In this document: positions 37,915-50,875 of the stretch, piece by piece
Position numbering within the stretch: position 1 is the stretch's first letter
How the letters are laid out: every line of letters starts with the position of its first letter
Assembly (NCBI RefSeq): GCF_002897375.1
Contig: NZ_BFAG01000005.1
Coordinates: 62,001 to 126,000 of the forward strand
Length of the DNA: 64,000 nucleotides
From: Deinococcus aerius
GTDB taxonomy: Bacteria > Deinococcota > Deinococci > Deinococcales > Deinococcaceae
Direction of reading: 5' to 3'
The notes under the pieces: generated by a model
Told to the model about the DNA's origin: nothing
Seen by the model: the letters and a program-made list of their open reading frames with translations, nothing else
The model's database searches: none
Position numbers and translations under genes: made by a program

Positions 37915-38631
37915 TTAACTCCGCATGGTGTTGTGGAACGGCCCGTCCCAGGCGTCGAGGATGGAGCCGAGGTCGTGGGCACGCATCCAGCCCGAGATCC
38001 GTCTATAGAGGGCGAGTTGTGCGGCGTCGGCGGGTGTGCGGGAGACGGCTTCGACCTCCGCGCGCAGGGCCCCCACGTCCAGACCGAGGGGGGCGAGTCG
38101 TTCCCAGTACCCCTCCAACCTGTCCCAGTACGGCGTCCACGTTCCCGCCAGCCGGAAGAGGCCGTCGAGCAGGTACGAGAGCCCCAGCGTGGCCTGCAGC
38201 CGCGCCCCCAGCTCGTCGCCGCGCCGCCACGCCTTCACGCTGCGGTAGGTGGCGTTCAGGTAACCGTCGAGCATGTCCCGACCCGCGGCCCTGTGGGAGG
38301 GGGGAGGCACGCGCAGCGCCTCCAGGCCACGCGCCACCACGCCGCCGGGATCATAGACGGGACGGCCATTCGCGTAGCCGAACGTCCACCAGCCCCGGCG
38401 CTCCGGCATCTCCCGCCACCCGGTCAGGGTGGTGAAATGCACGTCGGCCTGCCCGCCGTCCGGGCCGTGCCAGGCCTCGGGTCCGGGAGCACGCTCACCC
38501 GCCACGATCAGCAGCAGGTCGATATCGGAGCCCGGCCCCGCTCCACCCAGCGCCCGCGAGCCGTACAGGAGCGCGCCGAGCACATCGGCCCGGTCCCCCA
38601 GCCGCACGTGGACCCAGTCCGGCAGGCTCAC
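37915..38631 (-). CDS. Nucleotidyltransferase-domain protein
   Basis: 238 residues. ADVLGALLYGSRALGGAGPGSDIDLLLIV is a split GS-x9-DxD motif of Pol-beta-like nucleotidyltransferases (the GS and both Asp residues are present). The remaining 150 residues are helical with a WRRGDELGARLQATLGLSYLLDGL segment, similar to aminoglycoside adenylyltransferase-like or MNT proteins. GTG 38631 overlaps the stop of the upstream gene as GTGA. The substrate is unknown; it may modify a small molecule or protein. Confidence 0.78.
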   Translation of the reverse strand: MSLPDWVHVRLGDRADVLGALLYGSRALGGAGPGSDIDLLLIVAGERAPGPEAWHGPDGGQADVHFTTLTGWREMPERRGWWTFGYANGRPVYDPGGVVARGLEALRVPPPSHRAAGRDMLDGYLNATYRSVKAWRRGDELGARLQATLGLSYLLDGLFRLAGTWTPYWDRLEGYWERLAPLGLDVGALRAEVEAVSRTPADAAQLALYRRISGWMRAHDLGSILDAWDGPFHNTMRS

Positions 38632-39131
38632 CGAATCCACCGGATGCTCAGCGGATACCGGTACGCCCGCCCCTGGTTCACCCGGATCACCGCGAGCAGC
38701 ATCACCACGAGCGGAAAGGCCCACAGCACCAGGCTGACGGGGATGAAAAAGGCGAAGAACGCCGCCAGGCTCCCGAAGATGGCGAGGACGCCCAGCTCGG
38801 AACTCCCCGAGGCCGCGCCAAACAGACCCCCCAGCAACCCCAGGCTGAACAGCGCGAAGAACAGCAGCCCCACCAGGAAGGAGTACAGCCACACGCTCAG
38901 CTGAAAGTTCAGCGCCTCCTTGCCCTGGTCGTCCAGCACGTGGCTGCGGTCGCGGTACGCCAACCAGGCGGCGAGCGGCCCCAGCACGTTGCCCAGGGCG
39001 GGCAGCACCAGCCCCAGCAGCGGCGAGAGGTGGATCAGCAGCGCGGGCGTCCGCTCGGGCTCGGGGATGAGGCCCGGGTCGAGGCGCCAGCCCGGGGGAG
39101 CTTCAGTGCGGGGCGGCTCGGGGAGGCTCAT
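38628..39131 (-). CDS. DUF4870-type membrane protein
   Basis: 167 residues with about four hydrophobic helices. The typical DUF4870 features are LLIHLSPLLGLVLPALGNVLGPLAAWL, then DQGKEALNFQLSVWLYSFLVGLLF and the end AVIRVNQGRAYRYPLSIRWI. Function unknown. Promoter TACTGT (39139-39144) lies 7 nt before the ATG. Its stop codon overlaps the start of the nucleotidyltransferase gene. Confidence 0.8.
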   Translation of the reverse strand: MSLPEPPRTEAPPGWRLDPGLIPEPERTPALLIHLSPLLGLVLPALGNVLGPLAAWLAYRDRSHVLDDQGKEALNFQLSVWLYSFLVGLLFFALFSLGLLGGLFGAASGSSELGVLAIFGSLAAFFAFFIPVSLVLWAFPLVVMLLAVIRVNQGRAYRYPLSIRWIR

Positions 39132-39138
39132 ACGCTTG

Positions 39139-39165
39139 ACAGTACGAGCGAGGTCTCCCTACAGT
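39139..39165. promoter_or_regulatory. Divergent pair of leaderless promoters
   Basis: TACTGT on the minus strand (39139-39144, for the DUF4870 gene) and TACAGT on the plus strand (39160-39165, for rnhA) are separated by 15 bp, so they cannot be occupied by RNA polymerase at the same time. Confidence 0.5.
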
Positions 39166-39174
39166 TCCGGGGTT

Positions 39175-39721
<547 letters not shown>

Positions 39722-39735
<14 letters not shown>

Positions 39736-40129
39736 GGACGGCGCGGTAGCGGGGGCGGCCTCCCCTGGGTGTGGCGGGCGTAATCTCAAATCCGGCGCGG
39801 CGGTAGAAGGCAGCCGCGTCGTCGTCCGTCTCGGCGAGCAGCTTGGCGGCGTTCAGGTGGGCCGCGACGGCATGGAGGAGCGCCCGGGCGTACCCCCGCC
39901 CTTCCTCCCCGGGTGCGGTGCCTAGGTGCAGGATTTCGGCTGCCTCCCCAACTTCCCGGACGCCCGCCGCGCTCACGGGTCGCCCGTCCACCGACCAGAC
40001 AAAGACCTGCCTCCCGGGCTCGGTGCGGTAATCCTCCAGCTTGCGGCGGATGCGCTCCGGGTCGGGGAACATCGCCCGGATGAGCAGCGCTTCCACCTCG
40101 GTCGTGAGGGTGTTCGCCTCGGTCAGCAT
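39722..40129 (-). CDS. GNAT-family N-acetyltransferase
   Basis: 135 residues. Acetyl-CoA binding is indicated by ILHLGTAPGEEGRGYARALLHAVAAHL (motif A with EEGRGYA) and by AFYRRAGFEIT (motif B). The substrate is unknown. ATG 40129 lies 6 nt after the -10 box TACCCT (40136-40141); in-frame sequence upstream of it is intergenic. Confidence 0.82.
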
Positions 40130-40135
40130 GGGGAC

Positions 40136-40141
40136 AGGGTA
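40136..40141 (-). promoter_or_regulatory. -10 box TACCCT for the GNAT gene
   Basis: It ends 6 nt before ATG 40129 on the minus strand and fixes the start. The 250-bp gap beyond shows only the second promoter at 40378. Confidence 0.6.
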
Positions 40142-40377
40142 GCCTCCCTCTCCCCGCTCTCGGGCAGGGGCGCGCGGCGTCTGAACTCGGCCCTCCTGTT
40201 GGCAGACCCCGCAGAAATGTGACCGCTGGTCAGCCCGGGCGTGGGGGAGAGCCTGATTCTCAGCGTCTCCGGCGTCCCCTGCGGTCGAAAGACTCCATCC
40301 CACACGTATTTCTCTGGATGCATTCTGTCGGGCTGACGGTCTGCTGAAATGTGGATACGTCATCACACCACTGCCTT

Positions 40378-40383
40378 TACACT
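40378..40383 (+). promoter_or_regulatory. -10 box TACACT for the third MFS gene
   Basis: It ends 8 nt before ATG 40392; no clear -35 box is seen. Confidence 0.5.
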
Positions 40384-40391
40384 GCCTTGTC

Positions 40392-41756
<1,365 letters not shown>

Positions 41757-41774
41757 AAGAGGAACGGGGATCCG

Positions 41775-41808
41775 CGTGCCGTCGAGCTTGACGGCGCGCC
41801 TCTTTTGC
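41775..41808 (+). terminator. Intrinsic terminator of the third MFS gene
   Basis: GCGTGCCGTC and GACGGCGCGC pair over 10 bp (one G-U) around a 6-nt loop, followed by CTCTTTTG. Confidence 0.8.
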
Positions 41809-41932
41809 CGGAGGGGATATGCTGGCCGAAATTCCCCGTGCCGGTCTAGGGGGAGAGGTTGGACTGCTGGGAGTTCGTCCCGGGATGTCCCGGCGTGACA
41901 CCCAAGTCAAACGGTTCAACAGGGGGAGTCGC

Positions 41933-42214
41933 GTGAAGTTTCAGAATCAGGTTTTTGAAAACACGAGAGTCGATCTGGACGGCAATGAGTACAGGAACTG
42001 CACGTTCAGACGCTGCACCGTTGTCTACAGCGGCGGCCAGGTTCCCCTGATCTCCGGCTGCGACTTCAACGGATGCGAGTTCGGCTTCTCGGATGCGGCG
42101 GAAAGAACCCTGATCTTTATGAACCGGATGTACCACGGTGGGTTTCAGAACATTATTGAGGAGACGTTGGCCAGTGTTCGGTCTGGCCCCTCAGGCGGAG
42201 GGGTGAAGAGCTGA
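41933..42214 (+). CDS. Small hypothetical protein, pentapeptide-like
   Basis: 93 residues from GTG 41933, which follows AGGGGGAG at 5 nt. It contains FQNQVFENTRVDLDGNEYRNCTFRRCTVVYSGG and SGCDFNGCEFGFSD, a pattern similar to short pentapeptide-like or beta-helical proteins. Four cysteines are clustered there. No signal peptide. Not otherwise recognised; base composition is slightly richer in A and T than its neighbours. The in-frame sequence upstream lacks a ribosome binding site. Confidence 0.6.
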   Translation: MKFQNQVFENTRVDLDGNEYRNCTFRRCTVVYSGGQVPLISGCDFNGCEFGFSDAAERTLIFMNRMYHGGFQNIIEETLASVRSGPSGGGVKS

Positions 42215-42283
42215 GGACGGCAGGGCAACCCCGTCCGTTCGCCTCGCTCTTTCGGGGGGCTCTTGGGGATGGGCTGTAGGGAT

Positions 42284-42329
42284 GAGGGGGAGAGGAACGA
42301 CCTCTCCCCCCCCATCTCTTGACCACTCA
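42284..42329. repeat. Stop-codon-anchored repeat, copy 4 (glmU end), with a strong hairpin
   Basis: On the minus strand the glmU TGA is followed directly by GTGGTCAAGAGATGG and then by GGGGGAGAGG/CCTCTCCCCC (perfect 10-bp stem, loop 5). The hairpin lies between two convergent genes and could stop transcription of both. Confidence 0.65.
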
Positions 42330-43775
42330 CCCCTGCCGTTCCAACCACCCTGCCAGCCACGGCAACTTCTCCCGGACCTTCTCCCGCATCCCGCCCCAGT
42401 AGCGGCGGGACCAGCCCTCCAGGGTGCGCTGCTTGCCCCGGGCGACGGCCAGCGCGCCCTCCGGCACGTCCTCGTGGAGGGCGCTGCCCGCGGCGATAAA
42501 GGCAGCGTCACCGACCACGCGCGGGGCGATCAGGGTGGAGTTCGAGCCGATAAAGACGCCCGCGCCCACCCGGCTCTGATGTTTGTTCACCCCGTCGAAG
42601 TTGGCGATGATGGTGCCCGCCCCCACGTTCGTCTCGGCGCCCATCGTCACGTCGCCCAGGTAGGCGAGGTGCCCGGCCTTCACCCCCGCGTCGAGCCGCG
42701 CGTTCTTCGTCTCCACGAAGTTGCCGATGTGGACCCCCTCGCCCAGCACGGTGCCGGGGCGCAGCCGGGCGAACGGCCCCACGTCGCTGCCCGCGCCGAC
42801 CCACGCCCCCTCCAGCACGCTGTGGGGTTTGACGACCACGCCCGCCTCCAGGACGGAATCGGTCACCACGCTGTAGGCGCCGACGGTCACGCCCCCGGCG
42901 ATCTGCGTCTGCCCGCGCAGGATCACGCCCGGCTCGACTGTCACGTCGCGGCCCAGGATGACGGTGTCCTCGATCTGGACGGTGTCGGGGGCCTGGAGGG
43001 TCACCCCCGCCCGCATGTGCGCCGCGTTGATGCGCCGCCGCAGGATCGCCTCGGCCTGCGCGAGGCCCAGCCGGTCGTTCGCGCCCACCACCTCGTCGGG
43101 GTCGCTCAGCTTGAAAGCGCCTACCCTCGCGCCCTCGGCCCGGTAGAGGGTCAGCAGGTCGGTCAGGTAATACTCGCCCGCCCGGTTGTGGTTCGTGATG
43201 CGGCGGGCGAGTTCGGGGGCCTGGCCGTCCATCACGTACACGCCGGAGTTGAACTCGCGCACGGCCTTTTCCGCGGGCGTGGCGGCCTTTTCCTCCACGA
43301 TACGTTCCACGTCTCCCGCCGCGCCCCGCAGGACGCGCCCGTACCCCGTCGCGTCGGGCAGTTCGCCCGTCAGGATCGTGAAGGCGTTGCCGTGTGCGCG
43401 GTGGTCGGCGATCAGCTCGCGCAGCGTCTCGGTGCGCAGGAGCGGCGTGTCGCCGTACAGCACGAGCAGGTCGGCGCCGCCTGTCTCTCCCAGGGCCTCC
43501 GCCCCGACTAAAAAGGCGTGCCCCGTGCCCAGCCGCTGCTCCTGCCGGGCGAAGCGCACGCCGGACCCCGAGAGCGCGGCCTCGACCTGTTCGGCCCCGT
43601 GCCCGGTCACCACCACGATGTCGTGCGCCCCCAGCTCCCGCGCGGCCTTGACGGCCCACGCGACCATCGGGCGCCCGGCGACGGGGTGCAGCACCTTGGG
43701 CAGCGCTGAATTCATGCGGGTGCCCTGCCCCGCCGCGAGAATTACCACGTCCAGGGGACGTTCCGTGTGTGTCAT
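42327..43775 (-). CDS. glmU: Bifunctional N-acetylglucosamine-1-phosphate uridyltransferase / glucosamine-1-phosphate acetyltransferase
   Basis: 482 residues. The N-terminal uridyltransferase starts [22 protein letters not shown] with the pyrophosphorylase signature, followed by YGDTPLL and the GYGRV segment. From about 245 a left-handed beta-helix of hexapeptides carries the acetyltransferase, with [16 protein letters not shown] and GANFDG-like loop [12 protein letters not shown]. It makes UDP-GlcNAc for peptidoglycan and other polymers. ATG 43775 with AGGTGA at 5 nt is chosen over GTG 43784; TACACT (43798-43803) then gives a leader of about 16 nt. Confidence 0.95.
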   Translation of the reverse strand: MTHTERPLDVVILAAGQGTRMNSALPKVLHPVAGRPMVAWAVKAARELGAHDIVVVTGHGAEQVEAALSGSGVRFARQEQRLGTGHAFLVGAEALGETGGADLLVLYGDTPLLRTETLRELIADHRAHGNAFTILTGELPDATGYGRVLRGAAGDVERIVEEKAATPAEKAVREFNSGVYVMDGQAPELARRITNHNRAGEYYLTDLLTLYRAEGARVGAFKLSDPDEVVGANDRLGLAQAEAILRRRINAAHMRAGVTLQAPDTVQIEDTVILGRDVTVEPGVILRGQTQIAGGVTVGAYSVVTDSVLEAGVVVKPHSVLEGAWVGAGSDVGPFARLRPGTVLGEGVHIGNFVETKNARLDAGVKAGHLAYLGDVTMGAETNVGAGTIIANFDGVNKHQSRVGAGVFIGSNSTLIAPRVVGDAAFIAAGSALHEDVPEGALAVARGKQRTLEGWSRRYWGGMREKVREKLPWLAGWLERQG

Positions 43776-43890
43776 TTCAATCACCTGTCCGGGCAGCAGT
43801 GTAAGGGAAAGCGGTGCGCCTTCAGAGGTCGGGCGTCAGCAGAACGCGGCGGGCCTGGGGTGGCCGCGCCGCGCGGGGTGAGGGTCCCGG

Positions 43891-44808
<918 letters not shown>

Positions 44809-44914
44809 AGGTCCTACGCAGTGTAATCCCCCTGCGGGCTTTGGGTCGCTGTTCCGCGGGGCCACGCAACAGGAGCCGTTCGGGCCGCTTGAGGTCAGGT
44901 CTCTGTAGGGAGGA

Positions 44915-45274
44915 ATGGGCAGTGATGGGGGAGAGGCGACAACGCCCTCAGATCCTGAGGTAACTCTGCTGGTCCTCACCCTGGAACGAATCGCCCTGCT
45001 CCTTTCCGCCGCGCATCTGGTCCTGGGAGCCCTCTCCGTCCCGTATTTCCACCGCATGACGGACGTTGGGGGGGACGCGGTGACGCTGACGGCCCTGGCA
45101 GTCATCGCGCCCGCGTTTGTCACCCGTCACGTCCGTGAGAAGCGGACCCGTGAGGTGAACGCGGCTGCCCCGGTTCGGCGGCGGGCCATTCTGAACATGT
45201 ACCTGTCTGAAGCCGCGGCCCTGCTGCTCGTGCTGCTGTATACCTTGGCGCTGGGGAGCTCGTTCACCATCTGA
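44915..45274 (+). CDS. Small three-helix membrane protein
   Basis: 119 residues with hydrophobic stretches at about 17-43, 58-71 and 97-116, the last close to the C terminus, and a basic segment HVREKRTREVNAAAPVRRR between. Not recognised. AGGGAGGA stands immediately before the ATG, which is closer than usual, so the start is uncertain. It is convergent with tatC. Confidence 0.5.
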   Translation: MGSDGGEATTPSDPEVTLLVLTLERIALLLSAAHLVLGALSVPYFHRMTDVGGDAVTLTALAVIAPAFVTRHVREKRTREVNAAAPVRRRAILNMYLSEAAALLLVLLYTLALGSSFTI

Positions 45275-45316
45275 AGCGGGAATTGACCTGTGGCATACGG
45301 CACGCTGTTGCTGAAC

Positions 45317-45350
45317 CAAAAAAAGCCCCGACCTCAGCGGGCCGGGGGGC
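45317..45350 (-). terminator. Intrinsic terminator of the tatA-tatC operon
   Basis: On the minus strand, after the tatC stop, CCCCGGC...GTCGGGG is followed by a run of seven T. Confidence 0.75.
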
Positions 45351-45364
45351 GGGACGACAGGGGC

Positions 45365-46129
45365 TCAGGCGCCTATGGCGGGGGCGTCCTCGCTGGGGAC
45401 CACCCGGAAGACGCGCGAGAGCAGGACACCCAGCTCGTACAGGGCGTACAGCGGCACGGCGACGAGGAGCATGTTCCCGGGGTCGGGCGTGGGCGTGATG
45501 AGGGCGGCGGCCAGCGCGACCGCGACGAGCGCGAAGCGCCAGCTCTTGCGGAGCATGACGTGGTTCACCAGCCCGATGCGGGTCAGAATGACCGCCAGAA
45601 TCGGCAGCTCGAAGGCGAGGCCAAACGACACCAGGAAGGTCGTCACGGTCCCGATGTAATCCTTGAGATTCAGCAGCGGCGTCACCGCCCCGGCCAGGAA
45701 GTCGAGCAGGAAGCCGACCATCGCGGGCAGCACGAGCTTGTACCCGAAGACCGCCCCGGCCAGGAACGAAAGCCCGGCCCCGATCACGAAGGGCAGCGCC
45801 CACCGCCGCTCCTGGGGATACAGTCCCGGCGCGATGAAGGCCCAGACCTGCCACAGGATGAACGGCAGCGCCAGCGCCAGGCCCGACCAGAACGACAGGT
45901 TGAGCGACAGGATGAACTGGTCCGTCAGCCCCTGGGTCACCACCGTGACCTTGTTCTGCTGGTACTGCTCGGAGGCGTGCAGCGGCAGCTTGATCAGCTC
46001 GATGAGTTGCAGGCGGTACTGAAAGGCGACCACCAGGCCGGCCGCCAGAAAGATCAGGCTGATGATGATGCGCTTGCGCAGCTCCTCAAGATGGTCGAGG
46101 AGCGGGGCGCTCTTGAGGTCCTGCGACAT
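45365..46129 (-). CDS. tatC: Sec-independent translocase subunit TatC
   Basis: 254 residues with six membrane helices. The start APLLDHLEELRKRIIISLIFL and the later FPF-like region (LPFILWQVWAFIAPGLYPQERR), then ELPILAVILTRIGLVN, are diagnostic. TatC recognises twin-arginine signal peptides of folded proteins. It follows tatA by 12 nt. No tatB gene is present, as in minimal TatAC systems. Confidence 0.96.
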   Translation of the reverse strand: MSQDLKSAPLLDHLEELRKRIIISLIFLAAGLVVAFQYRLQLIELIKLPLHASEQYQQNKVTVVTQGLTDQFILSLNLSFWSGLALALPFILWQVWAFIAPGLYPQERRWALPFVIGAGLSFLAGAVFGYKLVLPAMVGFLLDFLAGAVTPLLNLKDYIGTVTTFLVSFGLAFELPILAVILTRIGLVNHVMLRKSWRFALVAVALAAALITPTPDPGNMLLVAVPLYALYELGVLLSRVFRVVPSEDAPAIGA

Positions 46130-46141
46130 GCCGGGCCTGCC

Positions 46142-46396
46142 TTACGCGCGGTGGTCGCGCTCGGTGACGGTCGGGGCTGGGCGCCCGTCCGCCGTGCGGG
46201 GAACCTCGGGCGTCACAGGGTCGAGGGGGCGGGAGGGCACGTCGGTGACCGGGGGCACGGCGGGGTCGCGGATTTCCTTCTTGTACTCCTTGATGCCCTG
46301 GCCCAGGCCCTTGCCCAGTTCGGGAAGCTTGCGCGCCCCGAAGATCAGGGCGATGACGGCGACGATCAGGATAATTTCGAGCGGTCCGAGCGACAT
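46142..46396 (-). CDS. tatA: Sec-independent translocase subunit TatA
   Basis: 84 residues: one N-terminal helix (LGPLEIILIVAVIALIFGARKLPELGKGLGQGI with the FG hinge and amphipathic helix), then a Pro/Asp-rich tail. TatA oligomers form the transport pore. ATG 46396 has a strong ribosome binding site AGGAGGAG at 5 nt, and TACGCT (46441-46446) is a plausible -10 box about 45 nt upstream. Confidence 0.93.
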   Translation of the reverse strand: MSLGPLEIILIVAVIALIFGARKLPELGKGLGQGIKEYKKEIRDPAVPPVTDVPSRPLDPVTPEVPRTADGRPAPTVTERDHRA

Positions 46397-46533
46397 AGTG
46401 ACTCCTCCTGGCAGCCCCGCGCTCCAGCGGGAACGTCCTCAGCGTAGCGCCCACATATGAAGAAGTTTGGTACTCCCTCACGCGGCCCTGCTGTCCTGTA
46501 CCTATGCGGTCGCGCCGGGACTGGATCACCGAC

Positions 46534-46670
46534 CACCCCCATCTCCCCTTAAGGTGCGGGAGCTTCACAGCGGTGGCCGCAGGAGTTGCGGGACCGCCTC
46601 GCAACTCCTGCGGCCCGAGCAGAGCGAGAAACCGTGAGCGGGAGCGGTCGGAGTGGAGTTGATGGGGGTG
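46534..46670. repeat. Nested inverted-repeat element between the SDR gene and tatA
   Basis: A perfect 16-bp hairpin GGCCGCAGGAGTTGCG / CGCAACTCCTGCGGCC (46575-46615, loop 9) lies inside a second perfect inverted pair, CACCCCCATC (46534-46543) and GATGGGGGTG (46661-46670). No T run follows. No gene is seen in the 46397-46703 gap. Confidence 0.75.
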
Positions 46671-46703
46671 CTTTCCTCCCATCAACGTAACGGAGCGCCG
46701 CGA

Positions 46704-47432
46704 TCAGATGCTCCATCCCCCGTCCACCAGCACCTCCTGCCCGGTGATGTACCCCGCCTCGGGGGTGGCGAGAAAGGCGACCGCCGCGCCCACCTCGCCC
46801 GGCTGCCCGAAGCGCCGGGCGGGGATGCGGGCCAGCAGACGCTCGGCCTCGGCGGGGTCGGCGTGCAGGGCCTTCAGGCGGTCGGTGGCGGTGTAGCCGG
46901 GCGCGACGGTGTTGCAGGTCACCCCGTCGGCGGCCACCTCGAGCGCTAGGGTCTTCAGGTGATTCGTCACCGCGGCGCGCATGGCATTGCTCACGGGGAG
47001 GTTCAGCGCGGGCCGCCCCACTGTCAGGCTGGTCACGGCGATGATGCGGCCCCAGCGCCGTTCGCGCATTCCCGGCAGCACGGCGTCCGCCAGGCGCACG
47101 GTCGAGAGGAAGGTCGTCTCGAAGCCCCGCTGCCACGCCTCCTCCGTCACCCCGCTGGGGCGGCTGGGGGGCGGGCCGCCCGCGTTGCTCACCAGGATGT
47201 CCACCGCGCCCGCCGCCTCGACCGCCGCTCGGACCCCTTCGGGGGTACTCACGTCCGCGACCACCCACCGCGCCCCCAGCGCATCCGCCGCCGTCCGCAG
47301 CGCCGACTCCCCGCGCGCCGCGACCGTCACATCGGCCCCCAGCCGGACCAGGGCGTGCGCCGCCGCCAGCCCGATCCCCTTGCTTCCACCCGTGACGAGG
47401 GCCTGCCTCCCGTCCAGCCTGAATAGACTCAT
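46704..47432 (-). CDS. SDR-family oxidoreductase with atypical catalytic site
   Basis: 242 residues. The cofactor site TGGSKGIG (14-21) and NAG (83-85) and the catalytic serine Ser135 are conserved, and the end GYITGQEVLVDGGWSI is typical. The YxxxK motif is replaced: residues 148-152 read SNAMR, so Tyr and Lys become Ser and Arg. This variant is known in one group of SDRs of uncertain chemistry. ATG 47432 is 6 nt after TACGCT (47439-47444). Confidence 0.85.
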   Translation of the reverse strand: MSLFRLDGRQALVTGGSKGIGLAAAHALVRLGADVTVAARGESALRTAADALGARWVVADVSTPEGVRAAVEAAGAVDILVSNAGGPPPSRPSGVTEEAWQRGFETTFLSTVRLADAVLPGMRERRWGRIIAVTSLTVGRPALNLPVSNAMRAAVTNHLKTLALEVAADGVTCNTVAPGYTATDRLKALHADPAEAERLLARIPARRFGQPGEVGAAVAFLATPEAGYITGQEVLVDGGWSI

Positions 47433-47438
47433 GCGGGC

Positions 47439-47444
47439 AGCGTA
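47439..47444 (-). promoter_or_regulatory. -10 box TACGCT for the SDR gene
   Basis: It ends 6 nt before ATG 47432 and decides this start over an upstream in-frame codon. Confidence 0.6.
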
Positions 47445-47527
47445 ACAGGCGGGGGCCGGCAACCGGTTCTTTCCCGCTCGCGCCGCCCGGGTTGACCGGT
47501 TCGCCCCTGGTTCAACCGGAATCCAGA

Positions 47528-48004
<477 letters not shown>

Positions 48005-48050
48005 GGGGGTCAGTGTACCCGCCGGGATGTGGCAAGCGCGGGGCGGGTTC

Positions 48051-48671
<621 letters not shown>

Positions 48672-48677
48672 AGGGCA

Positions 48678-48683
48678 ACGGTA
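48678..48683 (-). promoter_or_regulatory. -10 box TACCGT for the RimJ-like gene
   Basis: It ends 6 nt before GTG 48671 on the minus strand, which supports the GTG start. Confidence 0.55.
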
Positions 48684-48796
48684 GCCCAGCCGTCCGGGAA
48701 AGCAAACGCCCCACCGGGGAGGGGCAGGGCGGGAGAGAGGGTGGGTGGGAACGGCGCCCCGTATAGTCCCGTTCGGAACAAGCGCGGCGGGAACGA

Positions 48797-48980
48797 GGTT
48801 TTTCTCCCCCTCCCCTTGTGGGAGACTCGCAGAGCTGCTTGCAGAGGGCCGGGGTGAGGGGACGTGTGGGCGGCTTTGGCGTCTGCAAGATGGCTTGCCT
48901 CGTCTACTGGCCGCGTCGGGGGGCGTGCTCGCTCACCCCCACCCGACCTCGCCCCTCAAGGGGGAGGGGCAAAAGGCGCC
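48797..48980. repeat. Copy D of the ~180-bp palindromic repeat
   Basis: Left end CTCCCCCTCCCCTTGTGGGAG then CGCAGAGCTGCTTGCAGAGG and GCCGGGGTGAGGGG; core GGCGTCTGCAAGATGGCTTG (48880s); right end CTCACCCCCACCCG and CCCCTCAAGGGGGAGGGGC. The clearest full-length copy together with copy B. The 48684-49038 gap holds nothing else. Confidence 0.8.
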
Positions 48981-49038
48981 GTCAGGGCCGTGTTTTCCCA
49001 GTCTTCTCGGGCTTGACCTCGAGAGGACGGCCATCCCC

Positions 49039-49707
<669 letters not shown>

Positions 49708-49741
49708 ACTCCTCCCCTTTCAACGATAGACCATGTCCGCA

Positions 49742-50032
<291 letters not shown>

Positions 50033-50090
50033 AGCTGGGGGACATTCTACCGGGGGGCCGTGCCGCAGAACGTGGGGCCGGACAGTTCGC

Positions 50091-50768
50091 CTACAGCGCC
50101 GCCGCCTTCGCCCCCTTCGCCCGCCGGTAGAGCTGCGCCGGTCGGCCCACGCCGCTGCGCCGCTCACCGCTGGGCGCGAGGATGCCCTGCGCGAGCAGCC
50201 GCTTGCGGAAGTTGCGCTTGTCGAGCTGGCGGTCGAGGATCGCCTCGTACACGCCCTGGAGTTCGGGCAGGGTGAAGGTGTCGGGCAGGAACTCCAGGGC
50301 GAGGTTGGCGTATTCCAGCCGGATTTGCAGCCGCTTGATCGCCCGGTCGAGGATCAGGGCGTGGTCGAAGGCGAGGCGGGGCGGGCGGTGGGCCGGAAAC
50401 CAGTCCGCCCCCAGGGTGTGCCCGCCGCCCGTCACCCGCACGGTGCCGTGGGGCAGCACGGCGAGGTGCGCGACCGAGACGATGCGCCCGCGCGGGTCGC
50501 GGCTGGGCTCGCCGAAGGTGTAGAACTGCTCCAGGTGCCGGGGCTCGAGTTCCACCGTCGTCTCGGTCCGCAGCTCGCGCAGCGCCGCCTCGTGCAGGGC
50601 CTCGCCGGGCTGCACGAAGCCGCCGGGCAGCGCCCAGTCGCGGGCGTGCGGAAGCTCGCCGCGCTGCACCAGCAGCACGCGCAGCTCGCCCGCGTGCATC
50701 GCAAAGGCCGCCACGTCCACGGCCAGCCCGACCTGGGTGGCCTGCGGCGGAAGCGAGAGTGTCCCCAT
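50091..50768 (-). CDS. NrtR-type Nudix-related transcriptional regulator
   Basis: 225 residues. The first 145 form a Nudix domain with GGFVQPGEALHEAALREL; the final Nudix glutamates are only partly conserved (RTET), as usual for regulators that bind ADP-ribose-like ligands rather than hydrolyse them. Residues about 155-225 are a winged helix (FTLPELQGVYEAILDRQLDKRNFRKRLL, then SGERRSGVGRPAQLYR), which identifies NrtR. It probably represses NAD or pentose metabolism genes. The likely operator at 50770 overlaps its own -10 box TACAGT. Confidence 0.87.
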   Translation of the reverse strand: MGTLSLPPQATQVGLAVDVAAFAMHAGELRVLLVQRGELPHARDWALPGGFVQPGEALHEAALRELRTETTVELEPRHLEQFYTFGEPSRDPRGRIVSVAHLAVLPHGTVRVTGGGHTLGADWFPAHRPPRLAFDHALILDRAIKRLQIRLEYANLALEFLPDTFTLPELQGVYEAILDRQLDKRNFRKRLLAQGILAPSGERRSGVGRPAQLYRRAKGAKAAAL

Positions 50769-50769
50769 G

Positions 50770-50791
50770 ACACAAACTGTAGACTTTGTGT
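50770..50791. promoter_or_regulatory. NrtR operator candidate overlapping the leaderless promoter
   Basis: Perfect 7-bp arms ACACAAA and TTTGTGT around 8 nt. On the minus strand the -10 box TACAGT (50776-50781) lies inside, 7 nt from ATG 50768, so bound protein would block its own transcription. Confidence 0.75.
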
Positions 50792-50875
50792 TCCCGAAAC
50801 GTCAAGGAATAAGTGTAGGCAGGCTGGCGGAAGAAGTGGCTGCTATACGCGGTTCCCTCCCGGTTTTGTGGTCTT

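Noticed and set aside
44915..45274. Treating the small membrane protein gene as a tatB
   Set aside because: TatB has one N-terminal helix and an amphipathic helix; this protein has three helices, no FG hinge motif, and is encoded on the opposite strand.
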